This document shows positions 29,110-40,173 of a DNA stretch of 64,000 bases, in pieces. The stretch spans positions 4,169,001 through 4,233,000 of the forward strand of contig NC_135566.1 of the NCBI RefSeq assembly GCF_964340395.1, given 5' to 3'. The DNA is from Glandiceps talaboti. Its lineage: Eukaryota; Hemichordata; Enteropneusta; Spengelidae. Under the pieces are notes generated by a model that was not told where the DNA came from, made no database searches, and worked only from the letters and a program-made list of their open reading frames with translations. The first letter of the stretch is position 1. Every line of letters starts with the position of its first letter. The translations under genes were made by a program, and so were the position numbers.

Positions 29110-29136
29110 CCTATCCTCTTCACTCTCACTGTCACA
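29110..29136 (-). CDS. AUTS2: AUTS2-family protein, 27-nt microexon c (phase 0/0)
   Basis: Third exon on the minus strand and only 27 nt long, within the usual microexon size limit. The acceptor is gttcttattgtatttcag and the donor is AGG|gtaagt. It encodes CDSESEEDR. From memory, human AUTS2 has CDSDSDQEEK at the same place, directly after the GYF tail, so Cys-Asp-Ser and the acidic run are kept. Both serines are followed by acidic residues and fit the CK2 pattern S-x-x-E/D, which is an inference worth noting because CK2 is a partner of the vertebrate AUTS2-PRC1 complex. It is symmetric in phase 0, so skipping preserves the frame. It sits alone between introns of about 19.6 and 28.8 kb and would be missed by ordinary ORF-based annotation. 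Confidence 0.84.
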
Positions 29137-29186
29137 CTGAAATACAATAAGAACACACCTTGTTAATATTCATGAGGTGGTGCATG

Positions 29187-29204
29187 GCATGCTGGGAATG
29201 GTAA
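29187..29204 (-). promoter_or_regulatory. ZNF143/THAP11-like motif near exon c
   Basis: Read on the minus strand it is TTACCATTCCCAGCATGC, close to the ACTACAATTCCCAGCATGC element known for ZNF143/THAP11. It lies about 50 bp upstream of the 27-nt exon. Confidence 0.35.
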
Positions 29205-30430
29205 TTTAAATCTAGCTGTCGGCTGTAATAATTCAAGCTGATAGCAGCTATAATACAAATTGTCTACACATCCCATGATGGCCCCCACCATTTCATCAAA
29301 GGGGTGTTCACACCCAGGGCAATTGTACAAGGCAACCTAAAGACATAGCCTGATGTATAAAAATAAATAGTTGGAATTGGAAGTACAAACAAATTAGTCA
29401 GCAGGTTATATTTATGTTATACTAGTACATGAGGCAGCAGTAATGGTCAGGGCATCAAACATTATGTTGACCTTTGCCAGAGATATGCAATAACGATACG
29501 AGCTGAAAACAACGAGCAAAAAAACTATTTATACAGCAGATTGATAATATTGAGCTGAAAAAAAATCCTGAAATGTCATACATATATTTCCAATCAGATT
29601 TTATCTGACAATGCTCACAGGTCTGTGTTTAGAAGGTATAACACAAACTATTCAAGCTACAAGGTCCTAACAGGTACACTTTGATCAAGATAACTTGGTT
29701 AGTTGATTTTATTAGTTTTACTGTCTATGACCATCTAAGTAAGTGGAGACACTGAGCAATAAAATAATCTCTCTCATTATTAATTTTATATACTTGTAGA
29801 AATGCTTGTATTTGCAGAATCATTACTTTTTGATATTATTCCCAGATATTTTTCTTCTTTCAGCAAAGGCAATTATGAGTGACCTAAGGGGCCTTGTCAC
29901 TACGAGTCACGAGATGAGCAGTGACAAAACCCCTTCGAACTCTTGTGTTTTTTACGGGTTGCCGTAATATAGAACAACCAGGGTATATAATCCATATTTT
30001 TAGTTCACTGACAATAACTTGGCTTATGCATGGTATAATAGTAAGAATATTTTTACTTTTTATTTGTGTTTTTTTTACTTATATTTCATATAAAGTGTTA
30101 GATAAAACTCTATATCACAATTAATTGTACACCTTCCCCATAATTTTTAACTTTTCTGACTTTTTACAATAGATTATCATATTAACTTTCCTGTCAATTT
30201 GATGTCAGACGGAAATAAAGAAATGCTATCTACTAGTACTTTTTTTTAATTTAAAAAAACATGATACAGAATTATATATAGCAAAATGTCCTTATTTCAA
30301 ATAGTTAAATTTGACCTAATACTCAATTAAGATATACTAGTCCAAGATAACTAATGATGTTCCTTCTGAATACTGTCTGTGTCATACTCTATCAGTGAAA
30401 TCTAGTGATGAAAAAAAAATGTGCACACTT

Positions 30431-30585
30431 AGTGTTTTTGCCAAGGTTTCAGAAACCCACTAACAGAAACGGGGAAATCACATAAAACAGATAAAATTTC
30501 CAATACAATCTCCTTAGTTTTACCGTAATGTTGTCAAGGAACTCACTAGTACATTTGTAAAATGATTGGGAACTCAGGTAGATGT
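30431..30585 (+). repeat. Dispersed repeat, copy 1
   Basis: Starts AGTGTTTTTGCCAAGGTTTC and ends GGGAACTCAGGTAG. It shares both ends with copies at 31877-32010, 50722-50845 and 59130-59269, while the interiors are diverged. The family is not recognised. Confidence 0.55.
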
Positions 30586-31876
30586 CTTTGCTATCCAAAA
30601 ACCACTTTACGCTATAATCATACAAATGAATTATGAAAACAAATACAAGCTGTTTAGATGTTAGGTATAATATCATAACTAGGTAAAACCATAATAAGCT
30701 TGCACAGGGTACATTCATTTGTGAATGACTGCCTCGTGATGATGTTGTAGATAGCACGCTTCGTGTGGAGAATGCGCCTAATGCGTATGCATATTCATTG
30801 CGCTGCAATGCATCCTTGGGTAAAACCACCAAAAAAACATCGCGGAGTATATAGGACACGCATGCATACTAGTCATTGAATGGCTATGTGGCCACTGCGC
30901 AAGCTATTAAAAATATAATCCATCAGGACCAAGATTATAAAAACCTAAATTAGTAAAAAAAACATGACTGAACTATATACTAGTACTTCAATTTGGTAAA
31001 ATCTAGTTATTCTATCAGAATTTTGCCTCCAAAATTGCAATACTTGTATACAGTACAGTAACGAATGCATGTTTTACCAGCTTTATCCCATTTCAGTTAC
31101 CATTAGGCATTACTGTACTGATGAATCTGTGACTCCTAAAAAGCTTGCGCTCGATCTTTTGGACTGACACAGATCTAGCGCCAGTAGACGGGCTACCATT
31201 GGTCAAAAATCTTAGAAGCACTGATAAAAGGAATCGCTCTTACTAATACTAGATAATGAAAACAAGATCTCTACATTGTTACACATTCCTGTGATCTACT
31301 ATGAGTTACACTTACCAGGGGTAGATCCCTAAACAGTGAACCCACTTGGGTGATTTGGAGAGATTACAATCAGTATTTACTATGGTCTCCCTGGATGCCA
31401 GTAATTTGTTTTCATCAATCCCAAATTGCTGATTTGGCAATTGAAAGTTTACATGTGAAGGATTTTGGTCTCTTGGTGGCGCTATCCAGTTTATGGACAG
31501 TAAGTGTGGTTCATATTAATGAATTATGACTAACTAATGATAATTTAATTTTGCACAAAAAATGAAAGTGTATGAGAGTTTTTGCACAGAAAGGTTGAAG
31601 ACATTTAAATCGAACTGTCTTCCTAGCTTTGTTTTGATGTGGTTCCCCCTAAACCAAAATTTCGGTACAATAAAAATACAGAAATCTCTGCATGTTTCCC
31701 ATTGTTATATTGGTTCACACACTTTAGCAGAATGTTGAATTTATTTTTTTTGACTGCAGTAAATTTTCCTGTGATGATTTCCAAGTGATTCAAAATCTTT
31801 CTTTGTACAATGTGTTAGCTTAGTTTAAACTTTAACATATTAATGTTTTTGATGAGAAGGTAAATTGGTACAATAT

Positions 31877-32010
31877 GTTTTACTTCCTTAGGTATTTTGC
31901 CAAGGTTCCCTACCAGAATTAGGATACAGAATATAGAAATCTATGAAAAATTTTCCAGATCCCCACTCCTTCTTTGTTGCCAGGGTTCCCAAACCTTTGC
32001 GAAAACACTG
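31877..32010 (-). repeat. Dispersed repeat, copy 2
   Basis: Read on the minus strand it starts CAGTGTTTTCGCAAAGG, then TTTGGGAACCCTGG, and ends near CTAAGGAAGTAAAAC. It is the reverse orientation of copy 1 and about 1.3 kb away. Confidence 0.55.
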
Positions 32011-32246
32011 TACAGATACTTTAGATGACCACTTTGTCATACTCGTATCTCATATTGGAAATAAAGAGACAGATTTATGTGAAAGATGATGACAATTCTT
32101 TTAAATCTCTTGGCAGATCATGTGAAGTCTTGCAGCTAATATATTAAATGGAAACGTGTTCATCTGAAAAATGATGACAGTTCTTACAAATATCTTGGCA
32201 GATCATGCAAAGTCTTGAATCATAACAGTATCAATCTTATTATGAG

Positions 32247-33068
32247 CAGGGTAGGGGGTAAACGACAGTGATGGCTGCCACACTATGATGAGGGTAGGGG
32301 GTAAAGGACAGTGATGACTGCCACACTATGATGAGGGTAGGGGCAAAGGACAGTGATGGCTGCCACACTATGATGAGGGTATGGGCAAAGGACAGTGATG
32401 ACTGCCACACTATGATGAGGGTAGGGGTAAGGGATAGTGATGGCTGCCACACTATGAGCTGGGTAGGGGCAAAGGACAGTGATGGCTGCCACACTATGAT
32501 GAGGGTAGGGGCAAAGGACAGTGATGGTTGCCACACTATGATGAGGGTAGGGGTAAAGGACAGTGATTACTGCCACACTATGATGAGGGTAGGGGTAAAG
32601 GACAGTGATGGCTGCCACACTATGATGAGGGTAGGGGTAAAGGACAGTGATGGCTGCCACACTATGATGAGGGTAGGAGCAAAGGACAGTGATGGCTGCC
32701 ACACTGATGAGGGTAGGGGCAAAGGACAGTGATGGCTGCCACACTATGATGAGGGTAAGGGTAAAGGACAGTGATGACTACCACACTATGATGAGGGTAG
32801 GGGCAAAGGACAGTGATGACTGCCACACTATGATGAGGATAGGGGTAAAGGACAGTGATTACTACCACACTATGATGAGGGTAGGGGCACAGGACAGTGA
32901 TGACTACCACACTATGATGAGGGTAGGGGTAAAGGACAGTGATTACTACCACACTATGATGATGGTAGGGGCAAAGGACAGTGATGGCTGCCACACTATG
33001 ATGTGGGTAAGGGCTAAGGCCACTGCCACCTTATGAGGGTAGGGGTAAAGGACAGTGATGACAGCCAC
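32247..33068 (+). repeat. 42-bp minisatellite, about 19-20 units
   Basis: The unit is ATGATGAGGGTAGGGGTAAA followed by GGACAGTGATGGCTGCCACACT. As 42 bp is 14 codons, frames stay open for 100-150 codons on both strands. These give repetitive peptides and are not genes. Variation is mostly GGC/ACT/TAC in the middle and T/C in the GGGGTAAA part. Confidence 0.95.
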
Positions 33069-33980
33069 ATTTTGATAATTTCTCCTCCATCCTATAAACT
33101 CTTGTTGCAGAATGTTGGCCTATTAACCCCGACACAACTCCAATATTAGTACGATTGGCTCTGATGGCTATCATTATTATACAATGTAACTTAATAATCC
33201 GATCAAGTAGAGAGGGTGAGCATACATAAACTAACAAATCACGAACCTGCCACAAAGTTCAAATATTTCTATCGCACACAGGGCAGCAGATCAGATTGTC
33301 CAAATATACCCCACATTTTTTCAACCCAAGGAAAGGAATTATTTTTATGAGAAGACAACAGACTAGTATTTCAACACATAGAATAATGTCTTTGTGTACA
33401 GATAGCGATCGTTTTATACTTCCTTCTGAGATGGTTATACTTTTAACTTCATTTGAAACAGGCATGTGGTATTAGCGGCTATAATTTACAATGAAAATTT
33501 ACGAGTCCAATAAATCTATGCACTCATTTTCTCAAATTTCTTGATGATGTTTTCCACTGTTATAATTTTCTCTCAACCCAATCTCAAATGAAATCATGAC
33601 CACCACACCGCAGTTCATGCAAATAGCAAGTACTACTAATGGATCGGCAGATTTGTTTCACTAGCCAGCACAGCTCAGTTGGATCACATCAATGTATTTG
33701 ATCACAGCAGTATGTTACTCACTTCACAGCTCATTACAGCTATCAAGCTTACCAACAAAACACCCAAATACCTATAATCCAAGTACTGACAGGTAAAAAC
33801 TGACAGCAAAGTAGGAGCTAAAAGTACAAACAATACTTGTTCTAAAAATAACTCAAAACTTTTCTGTTTGGTTTACTTTTTTAATCTTAGAGTAGACTAC
33901 AATTTGGCAAACATTTTTGAATTCACTTTTCCTCTTTCAAGTTTCAGTGATGAGAAATAGTGTACTAACAAAATAGATAG

Positions 33981-34194
33981 AAAATCTATCTTTATTTCCT
34001 ATTTATAAGTGCATGTATGATCGTGATATTTTAAGAATAAACCAAGAACATCGTTCATACCCAAGGATTCAGTGAGCGATAATAAAAAGTGATAACAAAT
34101 CTGTCTTTAACACCTTTTTTATAACTCTGAGCATGATATTTTAAGAATAACCCCCAAAACATTGTTCATACCCACGGATTTCGTTAACGATAAA
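33981..34194 (+). repeat. Tandem duplication of about 110 bp
   Basis: The two copies share GTGATATTTTAAGAATAA-like sequence, AA.AACATCGTTCATACCCA-like sequence and GCGATAATAAAA-like ends. Confidence 0.55.
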
Positions 34195-34886
34195 AACCTT
34201 ACAGCTGTGCCTATTACTTTGAAGTGACACCGACTTTATGAAAAATGTATGTATCCTTTGAAAACAGCTGCTGGTTATTGTAGAATATATACATGTTGGT
34301 TTAAGTTATTAGAAAGACTTCTCTGTACTTTATCAATCCATGACGATGACATAGCCCCGACAGACAGACAGCTAGCAAGCTAGCCAGACTGCTGGGGGAA
34401 CGGAGAGAAAAAAAAGGTGAAATATTACCTTGTTCAGTGTATCAGCTTAAATCAAAAGCAATAAGTGAGCCCTGAATGACAAGGTCTTTCAATTAGGACC
34501 AAATTCTGGACATGCTCAGTTTGTCTTCTCTATTCCTGCGTGATATTTTTTCGAGCAGTTTAAAGTAATTAAGGTATGGTGAGATCTGCTGCTAGAAATT
34601 CACTGATCTTTGTCGGGAGTCCTCACATTGCATCTCACCGTACATTTAGTGAGGTCTAATTGGATTGTAACTTGTACTGTTTTCTAACGACCTGTTTTAA
34701 GGTCATTAGGCTGTACGATTGCTTCTCTGATTACATTGCCATTAAAGGGATTTGTATAGCAATCAGTACAATAACAAGCCGACTTAAAAAGCTATCAACA
34801 GACCTATCAACCCTCACTGCCACACTAAACCTTAATATACTCAATTACAGTAAAAACATAAAACACATCAAACCATCCTCTACCTG

Positions 34887-34918
34887 GTTGTCACGGCAAC
34901 GAACGTTGCCTTGACAAC
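34887..34918. promoter_or_regulatory. Near-perfect dyad of two X-box-like sites
   Basis: GTTGTCACGGCAAC (34887-34900) and GTTGCCTTGACAAC (34905-34918) each fit the RFX X-box pattern of two GTTGYC/GRCAAC halves. They are separated by GAAC, and together form an inverted repeat of 15-bp arms with one mismatch. It lies inside the intron between exons b and c. RFX binding is inferred from motif only. Confidence 0.5.
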
Positions 34919-35464
34919 TGTCCATTTCTCTGGGGCATCTTCTCAATATCATGTCATTATCTTAAGGTAAAATGATCAATAATTTCCACATATTGTCTCA
35001 TAATTGATTCTCATTACACCAGAACTATAAGGTTTGTGATTTAAAAGGTTACATGTGCTGCAGCACACAAGTATTCAGTTAGTTCACTCTGGCATGAAAC
35101 AATTACTGTTCTACAAATTTTTACAGTGTTTTTTTTCCCTTTAGTGCACCTGCACTGTCTTTAATACTCAGTAATAAGTTGATGCCAGTGAACTGCTCAG
35201 CTCTCTACAAATCTCCTTCCTGATTTTGTCGACACAAGCAGCTTGGGCTAATAAGCAATCAATATGCCTACTGTTTGCTTTGGCAATCATTACCTGACTA
35301 TACATTTGTATTTCATGGGTGCTGGTTTGTCAATCAGACACCTCATCAATTATGGTGGCTCTAAAAAGACACATTACAGAACACCTACGATTTGTACCAT
35401 TTCACTTTGCAGCCACTAAAAGGAACGACCCCCATTAATGTCAAATTCATAACACTTAACTACT

Positions 35465-35720
35465 TCCTGTAAAGTTCAACATTCATAAACATGCATTTCA
35501 CAAAAATAGTCAGAATTTTTTACTTATTTCATTTTATATCAAATTTATTATATAACTAATAACTTAATGTACAGTTCAATTTATAGACATGCATTTCATT
35601 CAAAAAGGGAGAATTTTTATTTAATTTATTTGACATCAAATTAATAACACATCTAATGACATACTGTATGGTTTAATTCATCAAGATGCAATAATTTGAA
35701 AATTGGAGAATTTTTACTCA
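35465..35720 (+). repeat. Degenerate tandem triplication of about 100 bp
   Basis: Three units share CATAAACATGCATTTCA-like sequence followed by AGAATTTTTACTTATTT-like sequence. Confidence 0.5.
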
Positions 35721-37544
35721 TCATACGTTCATCTTACTAAATATCGAATTAATTTGAATATTATTTCATCTAAATGCAAAAGTGGTGTTGGCAGCCTGCC
35801 ATTTCAAATGACGGCGATTTTTAACAAACTACAAAATACCCTGCATTTTTCACAGGATGAATTTATATCATATAGAAATTACAATGGTGAAAAACGGTCA
35901 ATAAAAAAACCATTAATCATTAAAATAAATGATGCTAGTGGCACTGCAGCATAACTGACACAGCATTGTTCGTAGTCATTTGACATTTGAATGGTCAAAA
36001 AATATTAGGGTGTCTGATATTTACATGATAATGTATATACCAGCTTAAATGTGACAGACCATCAACACTGAGAAAGACTTTTGTTGAGTCTAAAAGAAAT
36101 GGTTACAAAAGAAAAATATACACATATATGTAGATGATTTATCTTGTCATAAAACTCTGTATGAACTATGGTTGTGATCGGTGTATGCTAATTCTTGACA
36201 ACGATGTTCAAATAGTGTATGAAATATGACAATTGTCAACTAGCACGAATCGAAATTCAATGCAGAAATCTTCAACTGCATGTGCATTATAATTATTGTA
36301 GTTGTAATATTTTGGCACTGGATTTACTTTTAAATAAGCACAAAAGCTTCTTCCGCATAAATAAGTTCCAATACCAGTTGTCATATTTCTATATTCAGTT
36401 GTTATGAATGGTGTCAACAACAGGTGCAGTGAGTATGGCAGGCTGACTGGATAAATAGTGTCTGCTTTCCCCTTGCACTCCATCATATCAAACTGTACCC
36501 GGCACATTTTTAAATAGCTATTCCGCCAAAATATTCCGGTACCAAAATAAGTAAGTTTACAATATATGAACTGACAATTTGATGAATGTTTTGGTCAACA
36601 AATCATACATGCATACATCATGTATGTGTCAGCACCACATATAATATCTATGCTGCTCACCTAATATGAAATCAAGAGAGAAATATTTTAATCTTTAAAA
36701 TCTACTGTATCCATTTTTAAAATGATGAAGGTGAAAGGATGTGAGGCGACTTGATACACAAAGTATACGTTTACATGTAACCTTCCCTCGAACTATCATT
36801 TTAATTATCTATATCCTGTAACTGAGCCATATTCATCATGTGTATCTGGAGGTGATTTTTAAAACAGTCACTGCCTGCAAGTCAGTAGTGACTTTTCACG
36901 ATGTACATCAGACTTGCATTTTCTATGACACTGCTAGCGAAGTTTAGTTGCTCTGCCCTGTGCAGGTCTTTTTATGAACTGCACTTACAAATATTGCTTT
37001 TCTAGCCTAGAGCACTACACAAGGTGTATACACATTAGAATCAGTTGCAACAAATCACCTCATTGGTTAAGAAGACCTTGTCTTGGCAGTAGAGCTGATA
37101 ATTGACCAATCAGACTTCAGCTAAGTGTCCGTATCAAGGTGAGCTTACATATATTCACTAACACAATCAAAGTCCTGGACATTATCTTTCGTTACATTCA
37201 CTTCTTGCATTGTGACAGAACTCTCACTTCTATTCTATATATACATGCTGTTTGTTGTTCAATGTATGTCTTGCACTGCGCAAAATCTCACACTACATGT
37301 ACACCCACATCCATCACGACCTTGTTGTTTAATTTTACCCGTGGCAAAATTAATCAGAAAGTGACTCTTAAGCACAGACGAAAGACTCAGTATTTCATTA
37401 AATGTGTACACAAAGTTGAAGTATATGTCAAGTCATCAATGAACGTGTCTACACACCCAAAACATCTTGGACCTCGTTGGTGTTTTTTTTTTAATACACT
37501 AGCACTAAGATTAATCTGACTAGCACTGAAATCCATGTATACAT

Positions 37545-37850
37545 GCATGAGAACACCTACATTTTTTAGAACTGAAGACATAATTTGTATAACCTTTTAA
37601 CGAAGCACAGCCAAAACAGCATTGACTTTTTCTTCTTTTTTCATAAGCTGACTAACCTAAAACTGAATGTGTGACGACACCTACATTTGAGATGAATTTT
37701 GAGACTTTTCACCAAGAATCTACAAAGCTTACAAATCTTATATCTTGTTTCTTCTTTTTTTAATCATAAGCTGACTTTGGAATTATTAAACCCTGACATG
37801 TACGTATGAAATGTGTGAGAACACCTCCGTTTTTAGCACTCAAAAACTTT
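37545..37850 (+). repeat. Degenerate tandem repeat of about 130 bp
   Basis: Units share GAGAACACCTACATTTTT-like sequence and TTTCTTCTTTTTTCATAAGCTGACT-like sequence split over the array. Two to three units are present. Confidence 0.5.
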
Positions 37851-38059
37851 TTGAACTTTTTAATCCCACCACGGTGGATTTGAATACAGGAAGTCCTCAG
37901 GCATATCTAGAAACCCCCTTAACATAAACCAGTTCGGCTTAATCTGTATTTAATCCGATAATACCAAACAGAAACCCTTACAGCTATGTTCTAAGGCACA
38001 AACATTCAATATCGGAAAATGGTAGGGTGAGATGTACTTTATCCTTCACTGCATTAAGT

Positions 38060-38937
38060 CCACTATTGACTAGTTATTGTGATGTCAACTTTTTTAGTTT
38101 CCATAAAGTTCACATAGATTATTGACTAGTTATTGTGATGTCAACTTTTTAGGTTTGCATAAAGTTCACATAGATTATTGACTAGTTATTGTGATGTCAA
38201 CTTTTTTAGGTTTGCATAAAGTTCACATAGATTATTGACTAGTTATTGTGATGTCAACTTTTTAGATTTCCATAAAGTTCACATAGATTATTGACTAGAT
38301 ATTGTGATGTCAACTTTTTTAGTTTGCATAAAGTTCACATAGATTATTGACTAGTTATTGTGATGTCAACTTTTTAGGTTTGCATAAAGTTCACATAGAT
38401 TATTGACTAGTTATTGTGATGTCAACTTTTTAGATTTCCATAAAGTTGACATAGATTATTGACTAGTTATTGTGATGTCAACTTTGTTAGTTTGTATAAA
38501 GTTCACATAGATTATTGACTAGTTATTGTGATGTCAACTTTTTAGGTTTGCATAAAGTTCACATAGATTATTGACTAGTTATTGTGATGTCAACTTTTTT
38601 AGGTTTGCATAAAGTTCACATAGATTATTGACTAGTTATTGTGATGTCAACTTTTTAGATTTCCATAAAGTTCACATAGATTATTGACTAGATATTGTGA
38701 TGTCAACTTTTTTAGTTTGCATAAAGTTCACATAGATTATTGACTAGATATTGTAATGTCAACTTTTTTAGTTTGCATAAAGTTCACATAGATTACTGAC
38801 TAGTTATTGTGATGTCAACTTTTTATGTTTCCATAAAGTTCACATAGATTATTGACTAGTTATTGTGATGTCAACTTTTTAGGTTTGCATAAAGTTCACA
38901 TAGATTATTGACTAGTCATTGTGATGTAAAATCATTC
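38060..38937 (+). repeat. 56-58-bp minisatellite, about 15 units
   Basis: The unit is ATTGACTAGTTATTGTGATG, then TCAACTTTTTAGGTTTGCAT, then AAAGTTCACATAGATT. Length varies only through the T run. Variants with a Bgl-like 'GACTAGATATTG' and with 'CCATAAAG' recur at intervals, suggesting a higher-order repeat. Confidence 0.93.
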
Positions 38938-40048
38938 CTGTGGTTATTTCTGAATCAATAACATGTACATGACTACAGTTATTCACACAAATACAATACC
39001 GAAAAATAATTCAGATATTTAAATCAATATGCTCAATATGCTAACAACGTGCAAATAATAATATGCAAATGTCAACATTCATATACAAATCTTTGATACC
39101 ATGCATATAAACAAAGACACAATATTAATTTGTTATTAAAAATTTCATTTCTCATGAACATTATTTGCTTTTAGCCTTCCTCAGAGAATAAAATAAAATG
39201 TGTAATTTATAAAACCTACACGAAACAGTTTTGTGAAAATACAGCATTGAACAAAATGCAATGGATTGTTATTTAAACTATTGTGAGCAGATTTTACATA
39301 GAAAAATAATGCCAATGGTGTAGTAGCACAACTGTAGTTTTATAAAATGATTATCCACATGCTGATCCATGCTACTTGTACCGGTAGGTATAGGTGTTCA
39401 TTTGCTGAATGATTATCCAGTTGCCTATCCAGCCCTGTTGTTATCTTTGCAATACACACAATCATTTGGTTGTTGCTAAGGGCATGGTCATGGTTGCTAG
39501 GGCCAATTGTGTCAAAATATTTTGAACAAAATCTGCGGCGTAACACTTATAGAAACATCTTACCAAATTTCAGTCTCATTGACAAAATACTTTTTAAGAT
39601 ACAAGTTTGTGACCAAACTTCACATTTTTACACCTAATTTGCACATTGCTGATAAGATCATTATATGCTTAATATTTCTTCATCTATACACCCCAAATGC
39701 ACCCTCATTAAAGTTCAGCCCAATCTACTCAGTAGTTTTGAAATTATAGGTTACTAAAAAGACACATTTTTAGACCTAATTTGCATATCATATCACTGAT
39801 GAGATCATCTTGTCATGAACATTTCTCAATCTACACACTTATAAGAAATTTGCCACCATATTTCACATCAATCTGCTAGGTAGTTTTATGAGTTTAAGTT
39901 TTTGACCAAAAGTGACATTTTTATACCCAAATAACACATGTACCTGTAATGTGATCATTATGCTTTGAACAGTTTGCCAACTAGGCACCACAAGTAGTGT
40001 GCCCACAAAATACAGACAATTGATCTTGGGTTTTTTAAGTTTAAGTCG

Positions 40049-40073
40049 TACACACACACACACACACACACAC

Positions 40074-40107
<34 letters not shown>

Positions 40108-40125
40108 GGACAGACAGACAGACAC
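40049..40125 (+). repeat. (CA)n(CAGA)n microsatellite core of the HINE-like element
   Basis: A CA dinucleotide run passes into GACA tetranucleotides. It lies just upstream of the terminal hairpin. Confidence 0.9.
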
Positions 40126-40138
40126 CGCACCATGCCTA

Positions 40139-40173
40139 TAGCATGACTGAACCTTATCAGTTCAGTTGTGCTA
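40139..40173 (+). other. Terminal hairpin of the HINE-like element
   Basis: TAGCA (40139-40143) pairs with TGCTA (40169-40173), and ACTGAAC (40146-40152) pairs with GTTCAGT (40160-40166). The loop is 7 nt and the internal loop is a TG/TG pair. Twelve base pairs form without a mismatch. Confidence 0.8.

Larger units (their letters stand above)
39467..40173 (+). mobile_element. HINE/'pearl'-like Helitron-derived repeat
   Basis: The element starts near GTTGCTAAGGGCATGG and has about three degenerate units of roughly 160 bp, each with a segment like ACATTTTTA.ACCTAATTTGCA and GATCAT. A (CA)n then (CAGA)n core follows at about 40049-40125. It ends in a hairpin at 40139-40173, with stems TAGCA/TGCTA and ACTGAAC/GTTCAGT, a CTTATCA loop and symmetrical TG bulges. 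Tandem units, a microsatellite core and a 3' hairpin match the layout of HINE/pearl elements of marine invertebrates. No transposase is present. Confidence 0.55.

Noticed and set aside
30449-30859. 136-codon minus-strand frame
   Set aside because: It starts at a non-ATG codon and runs through a dispersed repeat copy. No family recognised.
32240-33036. Open frames of 98-153 codons on both strands
   Set aside because: Artefacts of the 42-bp minisatellite. No start context, splice signal or domain is seen.
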